From Zoogloeaceae bacterium (GTDB lineage Bacteria > Pseudomonadota > Gammaproteobacteria > Burkholderiales > Rhodocyclaceae), in the NCBI GenBank assembly GCA_024235655.1, contig JACKLY010000002.1, forward strand, positions 186,001 to 250,000: a DNA stretch of 64,000 bases, in the 5' to 3' direction. Positions within the stretch are counted from its first letter, which is position 1. Every line of letters starts with the position of its first letter. Shown here in pieces: positions 55,314 through 63,052 of the stretch. Below the pieces are notes generated by a model, which made no database searches, had not been told where the DNA came from, and saw only the letters and a program-made list of their open reading frames with translations. The translations under genes were made by a program, and so were the position numbers.

Positions 55314-57593
55314 TCAGGCTTGGTTGCTGGCCAGCGCTTCGCTACCAACTTTCTTCTCGCGACGACCACCCCGCAGCAACTTCGCTGCAAACATGGCCAG
55401 GAAGAGAACGCCGAAGGCAAAGACGATATCCCCCGGCACCCGCAACCAGACGAACAGTTCCATCAGGTAGGAATGCACGAACGCTGGCGAGCGGGCAAAC
55501 CAGACGCCTTCGGTGATGCTGGCCCAGGCCTGATAGATGCCGGCCGGTACCAGCGACATGAAGACCATCATCGCCAAACCGACATTGACCGACCAGTACA
55601 TCAGCCCCAGCAAACGGTCAGACCAAGCCAGCCGGTTGCTCAGGCCGCGCAGGCAGAAGAGTAGCAATCCGATACCGAGCATGCCATAGACACCGAACAG
55701 GGCAGCATGGCCGTGCGCTGCCGTCATGTTCATCCCCTGCATGTAATAAAGCGCGATCGGCGTGTTGATGGTAAAGCCGAGCAGACCCGCACCGACCACA
55801 TTCCAGAACCCAACGGCAATGAAGCAGAGGATCGGCCACTTGTAGGCATGTACCCATGCGGCTGCTTTCGAACGCTGGTAGTTCCGGTATGCCTCGACAC
55901 CGATCATGGCCAATGGCACGACTTCCAGCGCTGAGAACATGGCACCGATGGCGATCACCGAAGTTGGTGTACCTGTGAAGTACAGGTGATGCAGGGTGCC
56001 GAGGATGCCGCCGAACAGGAAGACAATCGTCTCCAGAATGATGGCGCTGTTCGCAGTCGCTGCCCGGATCAGGCCAAGTCGCGTAAACAACAGGGCAATC
56101 ACGGCGGTGGCAAACACCTCGAAGAATCCCTCGACCCACAGATGCACCAGCCACCAGCGCCAGTATTCAATCATCGAATAATGGGTGTTACGCCCCCAGG
56201 TGAGCGAGGTTGCGTAGAATCCGCCGATACACAGAGCCGCCAGAAACACCATCGCTATCAGCCCACGGCTTTCGGAAGGCTTACGCAGTGCCGGCATCAA
56301 ACTTCGGCCGAGCAGAGTCACCCAGATCAGCAAACCGACAAATAGCAGAACCTGCCAGACCCGCCCCATGCTGGTGTACTCAAGGCCCTGGTTGCCGATC
56401 CAGAAACTGTACTCATTGCCGATATTCTGCAACGTCCCCAGCCAACCGGTGACAGTTGAACCGGCGACGATGAAGAGCAACGCATAGAACAGCAAGTTGA
56501 CACCAAGTTTCTGGTATTTCGGCTCATGACCTGAAATTGCCGGAGCGATGTACAAACCGGTAGCCAACCATGCGGTGGCGATCCAGAGTACGGCGAACTG
56601 GGTATGTATGGTTCGGCTGACGATGAATGGCAGCACCTCACCCAACGGGATACCAAAGAAGCTTTGCCCCTCGACGGCGTAATGTGCGGTCACCACGCCC
56701 ATCCCGACCTGAGCCAGAATCAGCGCGATCACCACATAGAAGTATTTACGCGTGGCCAGCATCGACGGTGTCGGCTTCATGTCGAACAAGGGATCATTCT
56801 TCGGCGGTGTTGGATCTCCTTCTTCCTTGTGCGTTGAGTGGAAGAAGATCATCGCGATGATGGCCCCCAGCATCAGAATCACACTGGCAATCGACCACAT
56901 CCCCGTCCCGACCGTGGGGGTGTTACCAACAAGGGGGTCATGCGGCCAGTTGCTGGTATAACTCAGGTTGCTTTCACCGGGGCGATCGGTCACGGCTGAC
57001 CAGGCGCTCCAGAAGAAGAAGGCCGTCAGCGCCTGACGGTCCACCGGGTCACGCAGGGAGTTGGCGCTCATTGCGTATTGCTCGCGCAGTGCATCTAGCG
57101 ACTCATCGTTGCCGAACAAACCTGCATAGTGAGCAGCCACTTCCTTTACAGCAATCGCCCTATCAGGTGAAAGAGTAATAACTCCGCTTTCTGGATCATA
57201 GCTGTTACGACGCATTTCTGTCTTCAGCTCTGCCTCCAGCTGAACCTGCTGGCCCGGCTGAAGATGCTTGAATTCTGTACCATGCTGTCGCTGAGCCAAC
57301 ACTTCGCGTAATGCCAAGGCCTCTCGATGCAACCAGTCGGCCGACCAGTCAGGTGCCAGATAACTGCCATGGCCCCATACCGATCCCATTTGCTGGCCCC
57401 CTGCAGCCAGCCATGACTCCTGCCCGCGCTGTACTTGCTCGCCGGTGAACAAACGATCACCCTGCGTCGACACAACCTGTTTCGGGATCGGCGGTGCATT
57501 GAGATAGATTTCGTTTCCAACCCAGCCCAAGGCGGCGAAGGAAAGCACGCAGATGACTGCGAGCCAGGTCCAGAGCTTCCTGGTGGCGTGCAT
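55314..57593 (-). CDS. norB: Quinol-dependent nitric oxide reductase (qNOR)
   Basis: A single-chain enzyme of the heme-copper oxidase superfamily that reduces NO to N2O with electrons from quinol in the inner membrane. The start at 57593 (MHATRKLWTWLAVICVLSFA, 759 residues) is five bases after AAGGA; an ATG 21 bases upstream has no such site. The N-terminal periplasmic extension that replaces NorC is present (about 30-220). Fourteen or so hydrophobic segments follow. HLWVEGFFEVFATAV, LHHLYFTGTP and AHGHAALFGVYG supply heme and non-heme iron ligands. It lies downstream of two NsrR-like operators and next to nsrR, so a role in NO detoxification or denitrification fits. Confidence 0.95.
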   Translation of the reverse strand: MHATRKLWTWLAVICVLSFAALGWVGNEIYLNAPPIPKQVVSTQGDRLFTGEQVQRGQESWLAAGGQQMGSVWGHGSYLAPDWSADWLHREALALREVLAQRQHGTEFKHLQPGQQVQLEAELKTEMRRNSYDPESGVITLSPDRAIAVKEVAAHYAGLFGNDESLDALREQYAMSANSLRDPVDRQALTAFFFWSAWSAVTDRPGESNLSYTSNWPHDPLVGNTPTVGTGMWSIASVILMLGAIIAMIFFHSTHKEEGDPTPPKNDPLFDMKPTPSMLATRKYFYVVIALILAQVGMGVVTAHYAVEGQSFFGIPLGEVLPFIVSRTIHTQFAVLWIATAWLATGLYIAPAISGHEPKYQKLGVNLLFYALLFIVAGSTVTGWLGTLQNIGNEYSFWIGNQGLEYTSMGRVWQVLLFVGLLIWVTLLGRSLMPALRKPSESRGLIAMVFLAALCIGGFYATSLTWGRNTHYSMIEYWRWWLVHLWVEGFFEVFATAVIALLFTRLGLIRAATANSAIILETIVFLFGGILGTLHHLYFTGTPTSVIAIGAMFSALEVVPLAMIGVEAYRNYQRSKAAAWVHAYKWPILCFIAVGFWNVVGAGLLGFTINTPIALYYMQGMNMTAAHGHAALFGVYGMLGIGLLLFCLRGLSNRLAWSDRLLGLMYWSVNVGLAMMVFMSLVPAGIYQAWASITEGVWFARSPAFVHSYLMELFVWLRVPGDIVFAFGVLFLAMFAAKLLRGGRREKKVGSEALASNQA

Positions 57594-57653
57594 GATGGTC
57601 CTTTCTGGTTTCATTGAAACCTGCTGAAGACAAAAAAGTGAAGCAGCATTCGT

Positions 57654-57676
57654 AAGAAGAATATTAAATGCATCTT
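57654..57676. promoter_or_regulatory. NsrR-like operator 1 at the norB promoter
   Basis: A 23-base 11-1-11 site with arms AAGAAGAATAT and AAATGCATCTT around one T. The right arm matches the NsrR half-site exactly; the left arm matches in 8 of 11 positions. It covers the -10 region of norB. Confidence 0.6.
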
Positions 57677-57689
57677 TTTAAAGATGCAA
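57661..57689 (-). promoter_or_regulatory. Probable norB promoter
   Basis: Leftward -35 TTGCAT (57684-57689), 17-base spacer, -10 TAATAT (57661-57666). Both hexamers are moderate, but they lie within the two NsrR-like sites, as expected for a promoter repressed by NsrR. Confidence 0.45.
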
Positions 57690-57703
57690 TAAAAATGAAT
57701 CTT
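57681..57703. promoter_or_regulatory. NsrR-like operator 2 at the norB promoter
   Basis: A 23-base 11-1-11 site with arms AAGATGCAATA and AAATGAATCTT around one A, close to the NsrR consensus of AAGATGCATTT half-sites. It begins four bases after operator 1; centres are 27 bases apart. The inner halves of both sites form the perfect palindrome TGCATCTTTTTAAAGATGCA. Confidence 0.7.
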
Positions 57704-57801
57704 ATTGGCTAACGACAGGTTTTCAGTTCAGCGATCAGCAAGAAAGAGGAAAGGCAATGCGTGGTGCGACAGAAACCGGGGGACGCCCCGGCCAAGAGAA
57801 A

Positions 57802-58251
57802 TCAGCCGGCAGACGTGGCTGGCGGCCTGAGAAATTTGAGAATCAGCACTTCTTTCTTGCCGACAATATCGGCCAGCGACAGATCGTCGAGCACCTTGAG
57901 AAAGGCGGCCAGCGCACTCGACAGGGCCACCTTCAGCTTGCAGTCCGGGTCGAGAATGCAACTGCACCCTTCACCGAAACACTCGACCAGGTTCATACCC
58001 CGCTCCATCCGCCGAACCACATCACCAACCGAAATCTCCGGCATCGGACGCGCCAGACGCAAACCGCCGCCCTTGCCACGAACGCCCTCGACAAATCCGG
58101 CCCGAATCAATTGATTCACCACCTTCATCAAGTGATTGCGTGAAACTCCGAAGCGCTCGGAGATTTCCTGGATCGTGACCAGACGCTCCTCATTCGAACC
58201 GAGGTAGATCAAGGCCCTCAGGGCAAAATCAGTGTGCTGTGTAATATGCAT
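57802..58251 (-). CDS. nsrR: NO-sensing Rrf2-family repressor NsrR
   Basis: A 149-residue Rrf2-type winged-helix protein: MHITQHTDFALRALIYLGSN, then a recognition helix in ISERFGVSRNHLMKVVNQLI. Cysteines 91, 96, 98 and 104 (ECFGEGCSCILDPDCKL) include the three that hold the Fe-S cluster in NsrR, plus one extra. NsrR represses NO-detoxification genes until NO destroys or nitrosylates the cluster. Its location upstream of norB, with NsrR-like sites between, supports the assignment over IscR or RirA. Confidence 0.9.
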   Translation of the reverse strand: MHITQHTDFALRALIYLGSNEERLVTIQEISERFGVSRNHLMKVVNQLIRAGFVEGVRGKGGGLRLARPMPEISVGDVVRRMERGMNLVECFGEGCSCILDPDCKLKVALSSALAAFLKVLDDLSLADIVGKKEVLILKFLRPPATSAG

Positions 58252-58280
58252 CAGCGGTAGGCGACCAGGCAGATAAACAA

Positions 58281-58315
58281 ATGGCGCGACCGGCAGAAAA
58301 TCCGGAGCGCGCCAT
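58281..58315 (-). terminator. Possible terminator of the second infA
   Basis: Leftward, ATGGCGCG pairs with CGCGCCAT, with an inner CCGG/CCGG stem, followed by TTGTTTATC. The U tract is poor. It stands only about 30 bases before nsrR, so nsrR would be read through it or have a promoter upstream. Confidence 0.45.
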
Positions 58316-58323
58316 CGACTTTA

Positions 58324-58375
58324 CCCGAGAGTGCCTGAGAGTGTAAGCAAGCCACCCTGTTACGCAGGCGTCGGG
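58324..58375 (-). promoter_or_regulatory. Structured element in the infA2-nsrR spacer
   Basis: Nested pairings on the leftward strand: CCCGA with TCGGG, inside it GCCTG with CAGGC, and inside that GTAA with TTAC. A direct repeat CACTCTC-AGG-CACTCTC lies in the 3' part. The function is unknown; a 5' leader of nsrR or a 3' end of the infA2 mRNA are both possible. Confidence 0.35.
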
Positions 58376-58394
58376 AAGAAGAGAAAACGATCGA

Positions 58395-58643
58395 TCAGTT
58401 GCGGCCCATCGGCGATGCACGGCCGGGGATGTGGCGGAAGGTGATACGCGCCTTGGTCAGATCGTACGGTGACAGTTCCAGTGTCACCTTGTCACCGGCG
58501 ATGATGCGGATGTGGTGCTTGCGCATTTTGCCGGCACTGTAGGCGACCAGATCATGGCCGTTGTCCAGCGTCACGCGATAACGCGCATCGGGCAGGACTT
58601 CCATCACAACCCCTTGCATTTCGAGTAGTTCTTCCTTGGCCAT
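58395..58643 (-). CDS. infA: Second translation initiation factor IF-1 with C-terminal extension
   Basis: An 82-residue IF-1 paralogue, MAKEELLEMQGVVMEVLPDA, with the full OB fold. It differs from the ribosomal-operon copy at many positions and has an extra tail after ITFR (HIPGRASPMGRN). The ribosome binding site GGAGG is strong. Many betaproteobacteria carry two infA genes; the role of the extra copy is not established. It stands alone, with a long upstream region. Confidence 0.93.
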   Translation of the reverse strand: MAKEELLEMQGVVMEVLPDARYRVTLDNGHDLVAYSAGKMRKHHIRIIAGDKVTLELSPYDLTKARITFRHIPGRASPMGRN

Positions 58644-59054
58644 ATAAATCCCTCCACAGGAATAGCGCATTGTTGAACCCGGCCAACGTCCGGGTCTGGA
58701 ATAGTTTGCTGCAGCAGCTTTCGCTACGCTGACGCCTGACGCCACCCGTCCGCAATGAAACTGAGGGTCTGAATGCTGCAGATGCGTCGTTGAACACCTG
58801 CACAACGTCGTTCGTCCTGTACGAATCCCCTGGAAAACAAGGGGTCTGCCCGGAATGCGACAGATTTCAAGACGGCGGGGTGATAAGGGGCGAGAAACCG
58901 TGAATCGGTAAAAAAACACCAAGAATCAACGGTGCTGCTTGAAAAACGCAGCCGTGACTATGCGCCATATCACGGCTTATTGCAAACAAAGCCGTGCATT
59001 CCACTTGGGATTTCCGCTTCTTTTTGCGGCAACGCAACAATCCGCAGGGACAGT
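58644..59054 (-). other. Long 5' region of the second infA, no gene seen
   Basis: 411 bases without a convincing coding region. They contain small hairpins: CCCCT-TGGAAAAC-AAGGGG type at 58827-58844 and CACGGCTT/AAGCCGTG at 58971-58996, the latter probably at the end of the leftward DUF457-type gene. No clear promoter was identified. A long untranslated leader for infA is possible. Confidence 0.4.
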
Positions 59055-60179
59055 TCAGGCAGGTCGGCAGACGACCTGCTGGCTCAAGATCCCGGCACTA
59101 TCCGGGAGCGTGCCTGTCGTGGCCGTTCCCGCAGACTTCAGCGGCAGATACCCTTCCGCCGTTCCGATCATTTCCTGCCAGAACTCCCGTAGCGACACCT
59201 TGCGCTCGCGGTCCCGTGCCACCCACTCCGTCGGCACCGGTTGCCCGGGGTGAAAGCGCACCCCCCAGATCGGCTCGAAGACATCGGACTGCAAGGAATA
59301 CCGTGCATCGGCAAGCACACTTGGATCGCGTGGGGCACGCGCCAGCCAGCCCGCCGAGAAATAACGGAATCGTCCGAAATCCCTGCATACGCGCGGATCG
59401 GATCGTTCTTCCGGCGTCAGATCAGCCACTTCGACCTGCGTCATCGTGGCGCCAGATTTCCACAACGGTTCCGAAGTCAGCGGGACACGAACGCGATCTG
59501 CATAGAGCGTATTGCCGACCTGATAGAGCGTTCGCCAGACCAGGGGATTACCCACGGTCGGAAAAATTTCCCATCGGGAAACTGCCGCCGGCATAAGCTG
59601 ATTGCCTGATTGCTGCACCCTTGCCTCGGCGATTTGCGCCAGCGATTGCTCTACTCGCCCGCGTTGCACTGCTGCACCGCCAACATAGACCGCACAGAAC
59701 ATCAGCGCCAGCATTGCCGGCAGCCGTGACTTGCGCACACTGGAAAAAATCAGCCCCAGCAGCAAGGCCAGCGTAAACAGGGGGCCGATGGTGGTCATCA
59801 GATTCCACGAACTGCGCTCCGGCGAGAAAGGCCAGAGCAGATGCGTGCCGTAGGTCGTGCACGTATCAAGCAAACCATGTGTGGCATATCCAAGCACCCC
59901 GGCTGCCAGCACCCACTGCCACTGACTGCGCAGCTTGCTGACTGCCAGCCATGGCAAGGCAGCAAGTACCCCACCGACGGGGATGAAGGCCAGAGAATGG
60001 GTGAACTGCCGGTGATATTCGATATTGAGCAGGGGATCACTGCTGCTGCCAATGAAGAAATCGACATCCGGCAACATGCCGGCGGTGGCGCCGATCAACC
60101 ACGCGGAATGGCCGAGGCGACGGCCAAGTACCACCTTGGCCGTGACCGCACCGAGCAGACCGTGGGTCAGTGGATCCAT
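59055..60179 (-). CDS. DUF457/YdjM-type membrane-bound metal-dependent hydrolase
   Basis: The 374-residue protein begins MDPLTHGLLGAVTAKVVLGR and carries the family metal-ligand pattern: His6, LPDVDFF, YHRQFTHSL and GYATHGLLDTCTTYGTHLLW. About four membrane segments lie in the N-terminal half. The C-terminal half is soluble and of unknown fold. E. coli YdjM is LexA-regulated, but no SOS box was seen here. The reaction is unknown. Confidence 0.8.
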   Translation of the reverse strand: MDPLTHGLLGAVTAKVVLGRRLGHSAWLIGATAGMLPDVDFFIGSSSDPLLNIEYHRQFTHSLAFIPVGGVLAALPWLAVSKLRSQWQWVLAAGVLGYATHGLLDTCTTYGTHLLWPFSPERSSWNLMTTIGPLFTLALLLGLIFSSVRKSRLPAMLALMFCAVYVGGAAVQRGRVEQSLAQIAEARVQQSGNQLMPAAVSRWEIFPTVGNPLVWRTLYQVGNTLYADRVRVPLTSEPLWKSGATMTQVEVADLTPEERSDPRVCRDFGRFRYFSAGWLARAPRDPSVLADARYSLQSDVFEPIWGVRFHPGQPVPTEWVARDRERKVSLREFWQEMIGTAEGYLPLKSAGTATTGTLPDSAGILSQQVVCRPA

Positions 60180-60324
60180 GCTTCACTCCAGTTCAGAAAC
60201 AGAAGGGTTGCAAGTTGAGCATCAGAATTGCCACTCGCAGAAGTGGCGGAGTATCCCTGCCCGGGAGCCCAAGGTCAATCAGACGGCGTCATCAGAAAAC
60301 CCGAACGCACACTGTCTTCCAGCA

Positions 60325-60354
60325 GAAAAAAGGCCCGGTAGATACCGAGCCTTT
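60325..60354 (-). terminator. Intrinsic terminator of amt
   Basis: Leftward, AAAGGCTCGG pairs with CCGGGCCTTT (one G-U) around TATCTA and is followed by a run of six U including the stem end. It lies 30 bases after the amt stop codon. The remaining 145 bases to the DUF457-type gene carry nothing evident. Confidence 0.88.
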
Positions 60355-60383
60355 CTTGAAACCAGAGGCATAACCTTCGAGAC

Positions 60384-61586
60384 TTACCAGTTCGCCTCAC
60401 GCTCCGGAGTCGACGTAATCTTGTGGATGGAGAGATCTGCGCCGTTATATTCCTCTTCCTTGTCCAGGCGGATACCCAGCACTGCTTTGAGGGTGCCATA
60501 GACAGCAAAACTGCCGGCCATCGCAATCACGATGGCCAGAACCGTCATGATCAGCTGTGGCATGAAGGCGATGCCACCCAACCCTCCTAAAGCTTTCTGT
60601 CCGAAAATCCCGGCGGCAATACCGCCCCAGGCACCGCACAATCCGTGCAGTGGCCAGACACCAAGCACATCATCGATCTTCCAGCGATTCTGGGTCAGGG
60701 TGAACATGACAACGAACAGGCCGCCGGCGATACCGCCAACCACCAGCGCACCCAGCGGATGCATCAGGTCGGAACCGGCACACACGGCAACCAGGCCGGC
60801 CAATGGGCCGTTATGAACGAAGCCCGGGTCATTCTTGCCCATCGCCAGCGCCACCAATGTACCGCCAACCATGGCCATCAGCGAATTCATCACCACGATG
60901 CCGGAAACCTTTTCAAGCACCTGAGCACTCATCACGTTGAAGCCGAACCAGCCGACTGTCAGAATCCACGCACCCAGGGCGAGGAAGGGAATGGATGACG
61001 GTGGGTGCGCCGAGATACGGCCTTCCTTGGAATAACGACCGTAGCGGGCGCCAAGAAGTAGCACTGCCGGCAAGGCAATCCAGCCGCCCATCGCATGCAC
61101 GACAACGGAACCGGCGAAGTCGTGGAACTCCTCACCAAACGTTGCCTTCAGCCAGGCCTGAATGCCGAAGGCCTGGTTCCAGGCAATGCCTTCGAAAAAC
61201 GGGTAAATGAAACCGACAATCAGGAAGGTGGCGGCCAGTTGCGGATTGAACTTGGCACGCTCGGCAATACCGCCGGAGACAATCGCCGGAATGGCCGCGG
61301 CGAAGGTCAGCAGAAAGAAGAATTTGGTCAGCTCGTAACCATTCTTCTCCATCAGCGTTTCGGCACCGGCAAAGAAATTGATACCGTAGGCAATGCTGTA
61401 GCCGACGAAGAAATAGGCCAGTGTCGACACAGCAAAATCGCTGAGAATCTTGACCAGTGCATTCACCTGGTTCTTCTTGCGCACGGTGCCGACCTCGAGA
61501 AATGCGAAGCCGGCGTGCATGGCCAGCACCATGATGGCGCCGAGCAGAACAAAAAGAACGTCGTTGGCAGATTTGAGCGCTTCCAT
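60384..61586 (-). CDS. amt: Ammonium transporter Amt
   Basis: A 400-residue channel-like ammonium transporter with about eleven hydrophobic segments. The pore histidines are in GSVVVHAMGGW (near 165) and WPLHGLCGAWGG (near 312). The Phe-gate region and AIPAIVSGGIAERAKF are conserved. The cytoplasmic tail, DKEEEYNGADLSIHKITS, is the GlnK-binding type. There is no N-terminal signal sequence, unlike E. coli AmtB. No glnK is next to it. A sigma54 promoter and NtrC-like sites upstream show nitrogen control. The ribosome binding site is GGAGGAG. Confidence 0.94.
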   Translation of the reverse strand: MEALKSANDVLFVLLGAIMVLAMHAGFAFLEVGTVRKKNQVNALVKILSDFAVSTLAYFFVGYSIAYGINFFAGAETLMEKNGYELTKFFFLLTFAAAIPAIVSGGIAERAKFNPQLAATFLIVGFIYPFFEGIAWNQAFGIQAWLKATFGEEFHDFAGSVVVHAMGGWIALPAVLLLGARYGRYSKEGRISAHPPSSIPFLALGAWILTVGWFGFNVMSAQVLEKVSGIVVMNSLMAMVGGTLVALAMGKNDPGFVHNGPLAGLVAVCAGSDLMHPLGALVVGGIAGGLFVVMFTLTQNRWKIDDVLGVWPLHGLCGAWGGIAAGIFGQKALGGLGGIAFMPQLIMTVLAIVIAMAGSFAVYGTLKAVLGIRLDKEEEYNGADLSIHKITSTPEREANW

Positions 61587-61618
61587 GGCTCCTCCAGAAT
61601 AATCAGTCAGGGCCTTGT

Positions 61619-61634
61619 AGCAATAAACCTGCCA
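61619..61634 (-). promoter_or_regulatory. Sigma54 promoter of amt
   Basis: Leftward TGGCAG-GTTTA-TTGCT, matching the -24/-12 consensus TGGCAC-N5-TTGCW at all but one position with exact spacing. It gives a leader of about 22 bases. Confidence 0.85.
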
Positions 61635-61683
61635 GAAATCAGCGCTTACAAATCAATTACTTAGACAAAGCGCGCCGAGTGAC

Positions 61684-61702
61684 GCGCACCAGCGCCGTGC
61701 GC
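61684..61702. promoter_or_regulatory. NtrC-like enhancer site 1 of amt
   Basis: GCGCAC and GTGCGC, perfect inverted arms with a seven-base centre, fitting the GCAC-N7-GTGC core of NtrC sites. Its centre is about 85 bases upstream of the expected start. Confidence 0.55.
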
Positions 61703-61714
61703 AAACAGAAAAAA

Positions 61715-61731
61715 TGCACCAGATCGGGGCA
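61715..61731. promoter_or_regulatory. NtrC-like enhancer site 2 of amt
   Basis: TGCACC-AGATC-GGGGCA, one mismatch from TGCACC-N5-GGTGCA. Centre near -115. Confidence 0.6.
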
Positions 61732-61735
61732 GTTA

Positions 61736-61752
61736 TGCACCAAGCAGGCGCG
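61736..61752. promoter_or_regulatory. NtrC-like enhancer site 3 of amt
   Basis: TGCACC-AAGCA-GGCGCG: the first arm is perfect, the second matches in four of six positions. Centre near -136, exactly 21 bases (two turns) beyond site 2. It ends seven bases before the mltA stop codon. Confidence 0.4.
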
Positions 61753-61758
61753 GACGCA

Positions 61759-62985
61759 TCACCTCGGTGCAGCCCCTGGCGGCAAGAGCACCCACATCTG
61801 CCCGGACTGCTTCATCCGCCCGGCTTCCGCGCCGGCTTCCGCACCGAATCCCCAGAAGAAATCGGCACGTACCACACCCTTGATCGCTCCCCCGGTGTCC
61901 TGTGCCATCACCAGACGGCGCATCGGTTCGGCCGAATTCGGGCGGGTCGTGGACAGAAAGACCGGCGCGCCCAGCGGCGTCGTACGCGGATCAACCGCAA
62001 TCGTTCGCTCTGCCACCAGGGGCACCCCCAGTGCTCCGGGCGGCCCGGCATCGGGGCCGAACTTGGACGGCAGTTCGCGGAAAAACACATAGCTCGGATT
62101 GGTGTTCAGCAACTCATCCAGCTTGTGCGGATTGGCACGTGCCCAGGCCTGAATCCCCTGCATGGACGCCTCCCCGGATTTCAATTCACCACGCTCGATC
62201 AGCACCCGGCCGACCGACTGATACGGATGCCCGTTCTGGTCGGCATAACCCACCCGAACCATCTCTCCGGAAGGCAGCTTGACCCGACCGGAACCCTGGA
62301 TCTGCAGGAAAAACAGCTCGACTGCGTCATCGACCCAGAGCAGCACCGGTGCCGGGCGATCACGCTCGATGATTTCACCGCGCGAATAGTACGGCACCAC
62401 CTTGTTGCCGACGAGGCGGCCGCGCACCCGCTTGTTCTTCAACTCCGGAATCACATCCGCCAGCTCGATCGTCAACAGATCCTTGGGAACGCCATGTACC
62501 GGATACTGGCTGGGGCCGCCACGCACGCGCGAACCAAGCAGCAGGGGTTCGTAGTAGCCGGTAATCAGCCCCTCGCTGTTGCCATCCGGATTCACCGCCA
62601 GGAATGGCGAAAACTCGGCCTCGAAGAATCGACGAACCGCCATGCTGTCTCGGCCATCGACTCGCTTGGCTGCTTCACAGGCTGGCCGCCACAGGGGCCA
62701 GTAGGGCTTGCCCGCCATACCGCGACAGCTTTGTTCGAACGCCGGCCAGGCGGCCACATGATTGTCTTCGGCCCAACCGGGCAGATCTTCCCAGCGCGCC
62801 GCCTGCAGCGGCTTGGCCGGCGGCAGGGCTGGCGTCACGGGCTCCACTCCCGGGCATTTTGCGCACGGGGCACAGGCCGGGCAGGCAGCGGAAGGCACAG
62901 AAGAAGCGGGTTCGCGCAGGCTGGAACAGGCAGACAGGAGCAGCAGGGCTGGCACCGCAAGCAGTGCCCATTGGCGTTTGTTCAT
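61759..62985 (-). CDS. mltA: Membrane-bound lytic murein transglycosylase A
   Basis: A 408-residue outer-membrane lipoprotein that cleaves peptidoglycan to 1,6-anhydro products. The start at 62985 gives MNKRQWALLAVPALLLLSAC, with the lipobox LSAC at Cys20. A linker with CPACAPCAKCPG follows. Then come the MltA barrel (LITGYYEPLLLGSR, QIQGSGRVKLPSGEMVRVGY) and the C-terminal 3D domain (VAQDTGGAIKGVVRADFFWG) with the catalytic aspartates. It diverges from the DUF815 gene with 67 bases between. Confidence 0.93.
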   Translation of the reverse strand: MNKRQWALLAVPALLLLSACSSLREPASSVPSAACPACAPCAKCPGVEPVTPALPPAKPLQAARWEDLPGWAEDNHVAAWPAFEQSCRGMAGKPYWPLWRPACEAAKRVDGRDSMAVRRFFEAEFSPFLAVNPDGNSEGLITGYYEPLLLGSRVRGGPSQYPVHGVPKDLLTIELADVIPELKNKRVRGRLVGNKVVPYYSRGEIIERDRPAPVLLWVDDAVELFFLQIQGSGRVKLPSGEMVRVGYADQNGHPYQSVGRVLIERGELKSGEASMQGIQAWARANPHKLDELLNTNPSYVFFRELPSKFGPDAGPPGALGVPLVAERTIAVDPRTTPLGAPVFLSTTRPNSAEPMRRLVMAQDTGGAIKGVVRADFFWGFGAEAGAEAGRMKQSGQMWVLLPPGAAPR

Positions 62986-63052
62986 TCGATTCGCTAGAGT
63001 TCTGGATTCCGGAATGCCGTATTCTACAGCCCCGACATCGACAAACCCCGCC

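Noticed and set aside
58321..58380. Resemblance of CTCTCAGG/CTGAGAG stretches to parts of glycine or TPP riboswitches
   Set aside because: The other conserved core elements are missing on both strands, and no glycine or thiamine gene follows.
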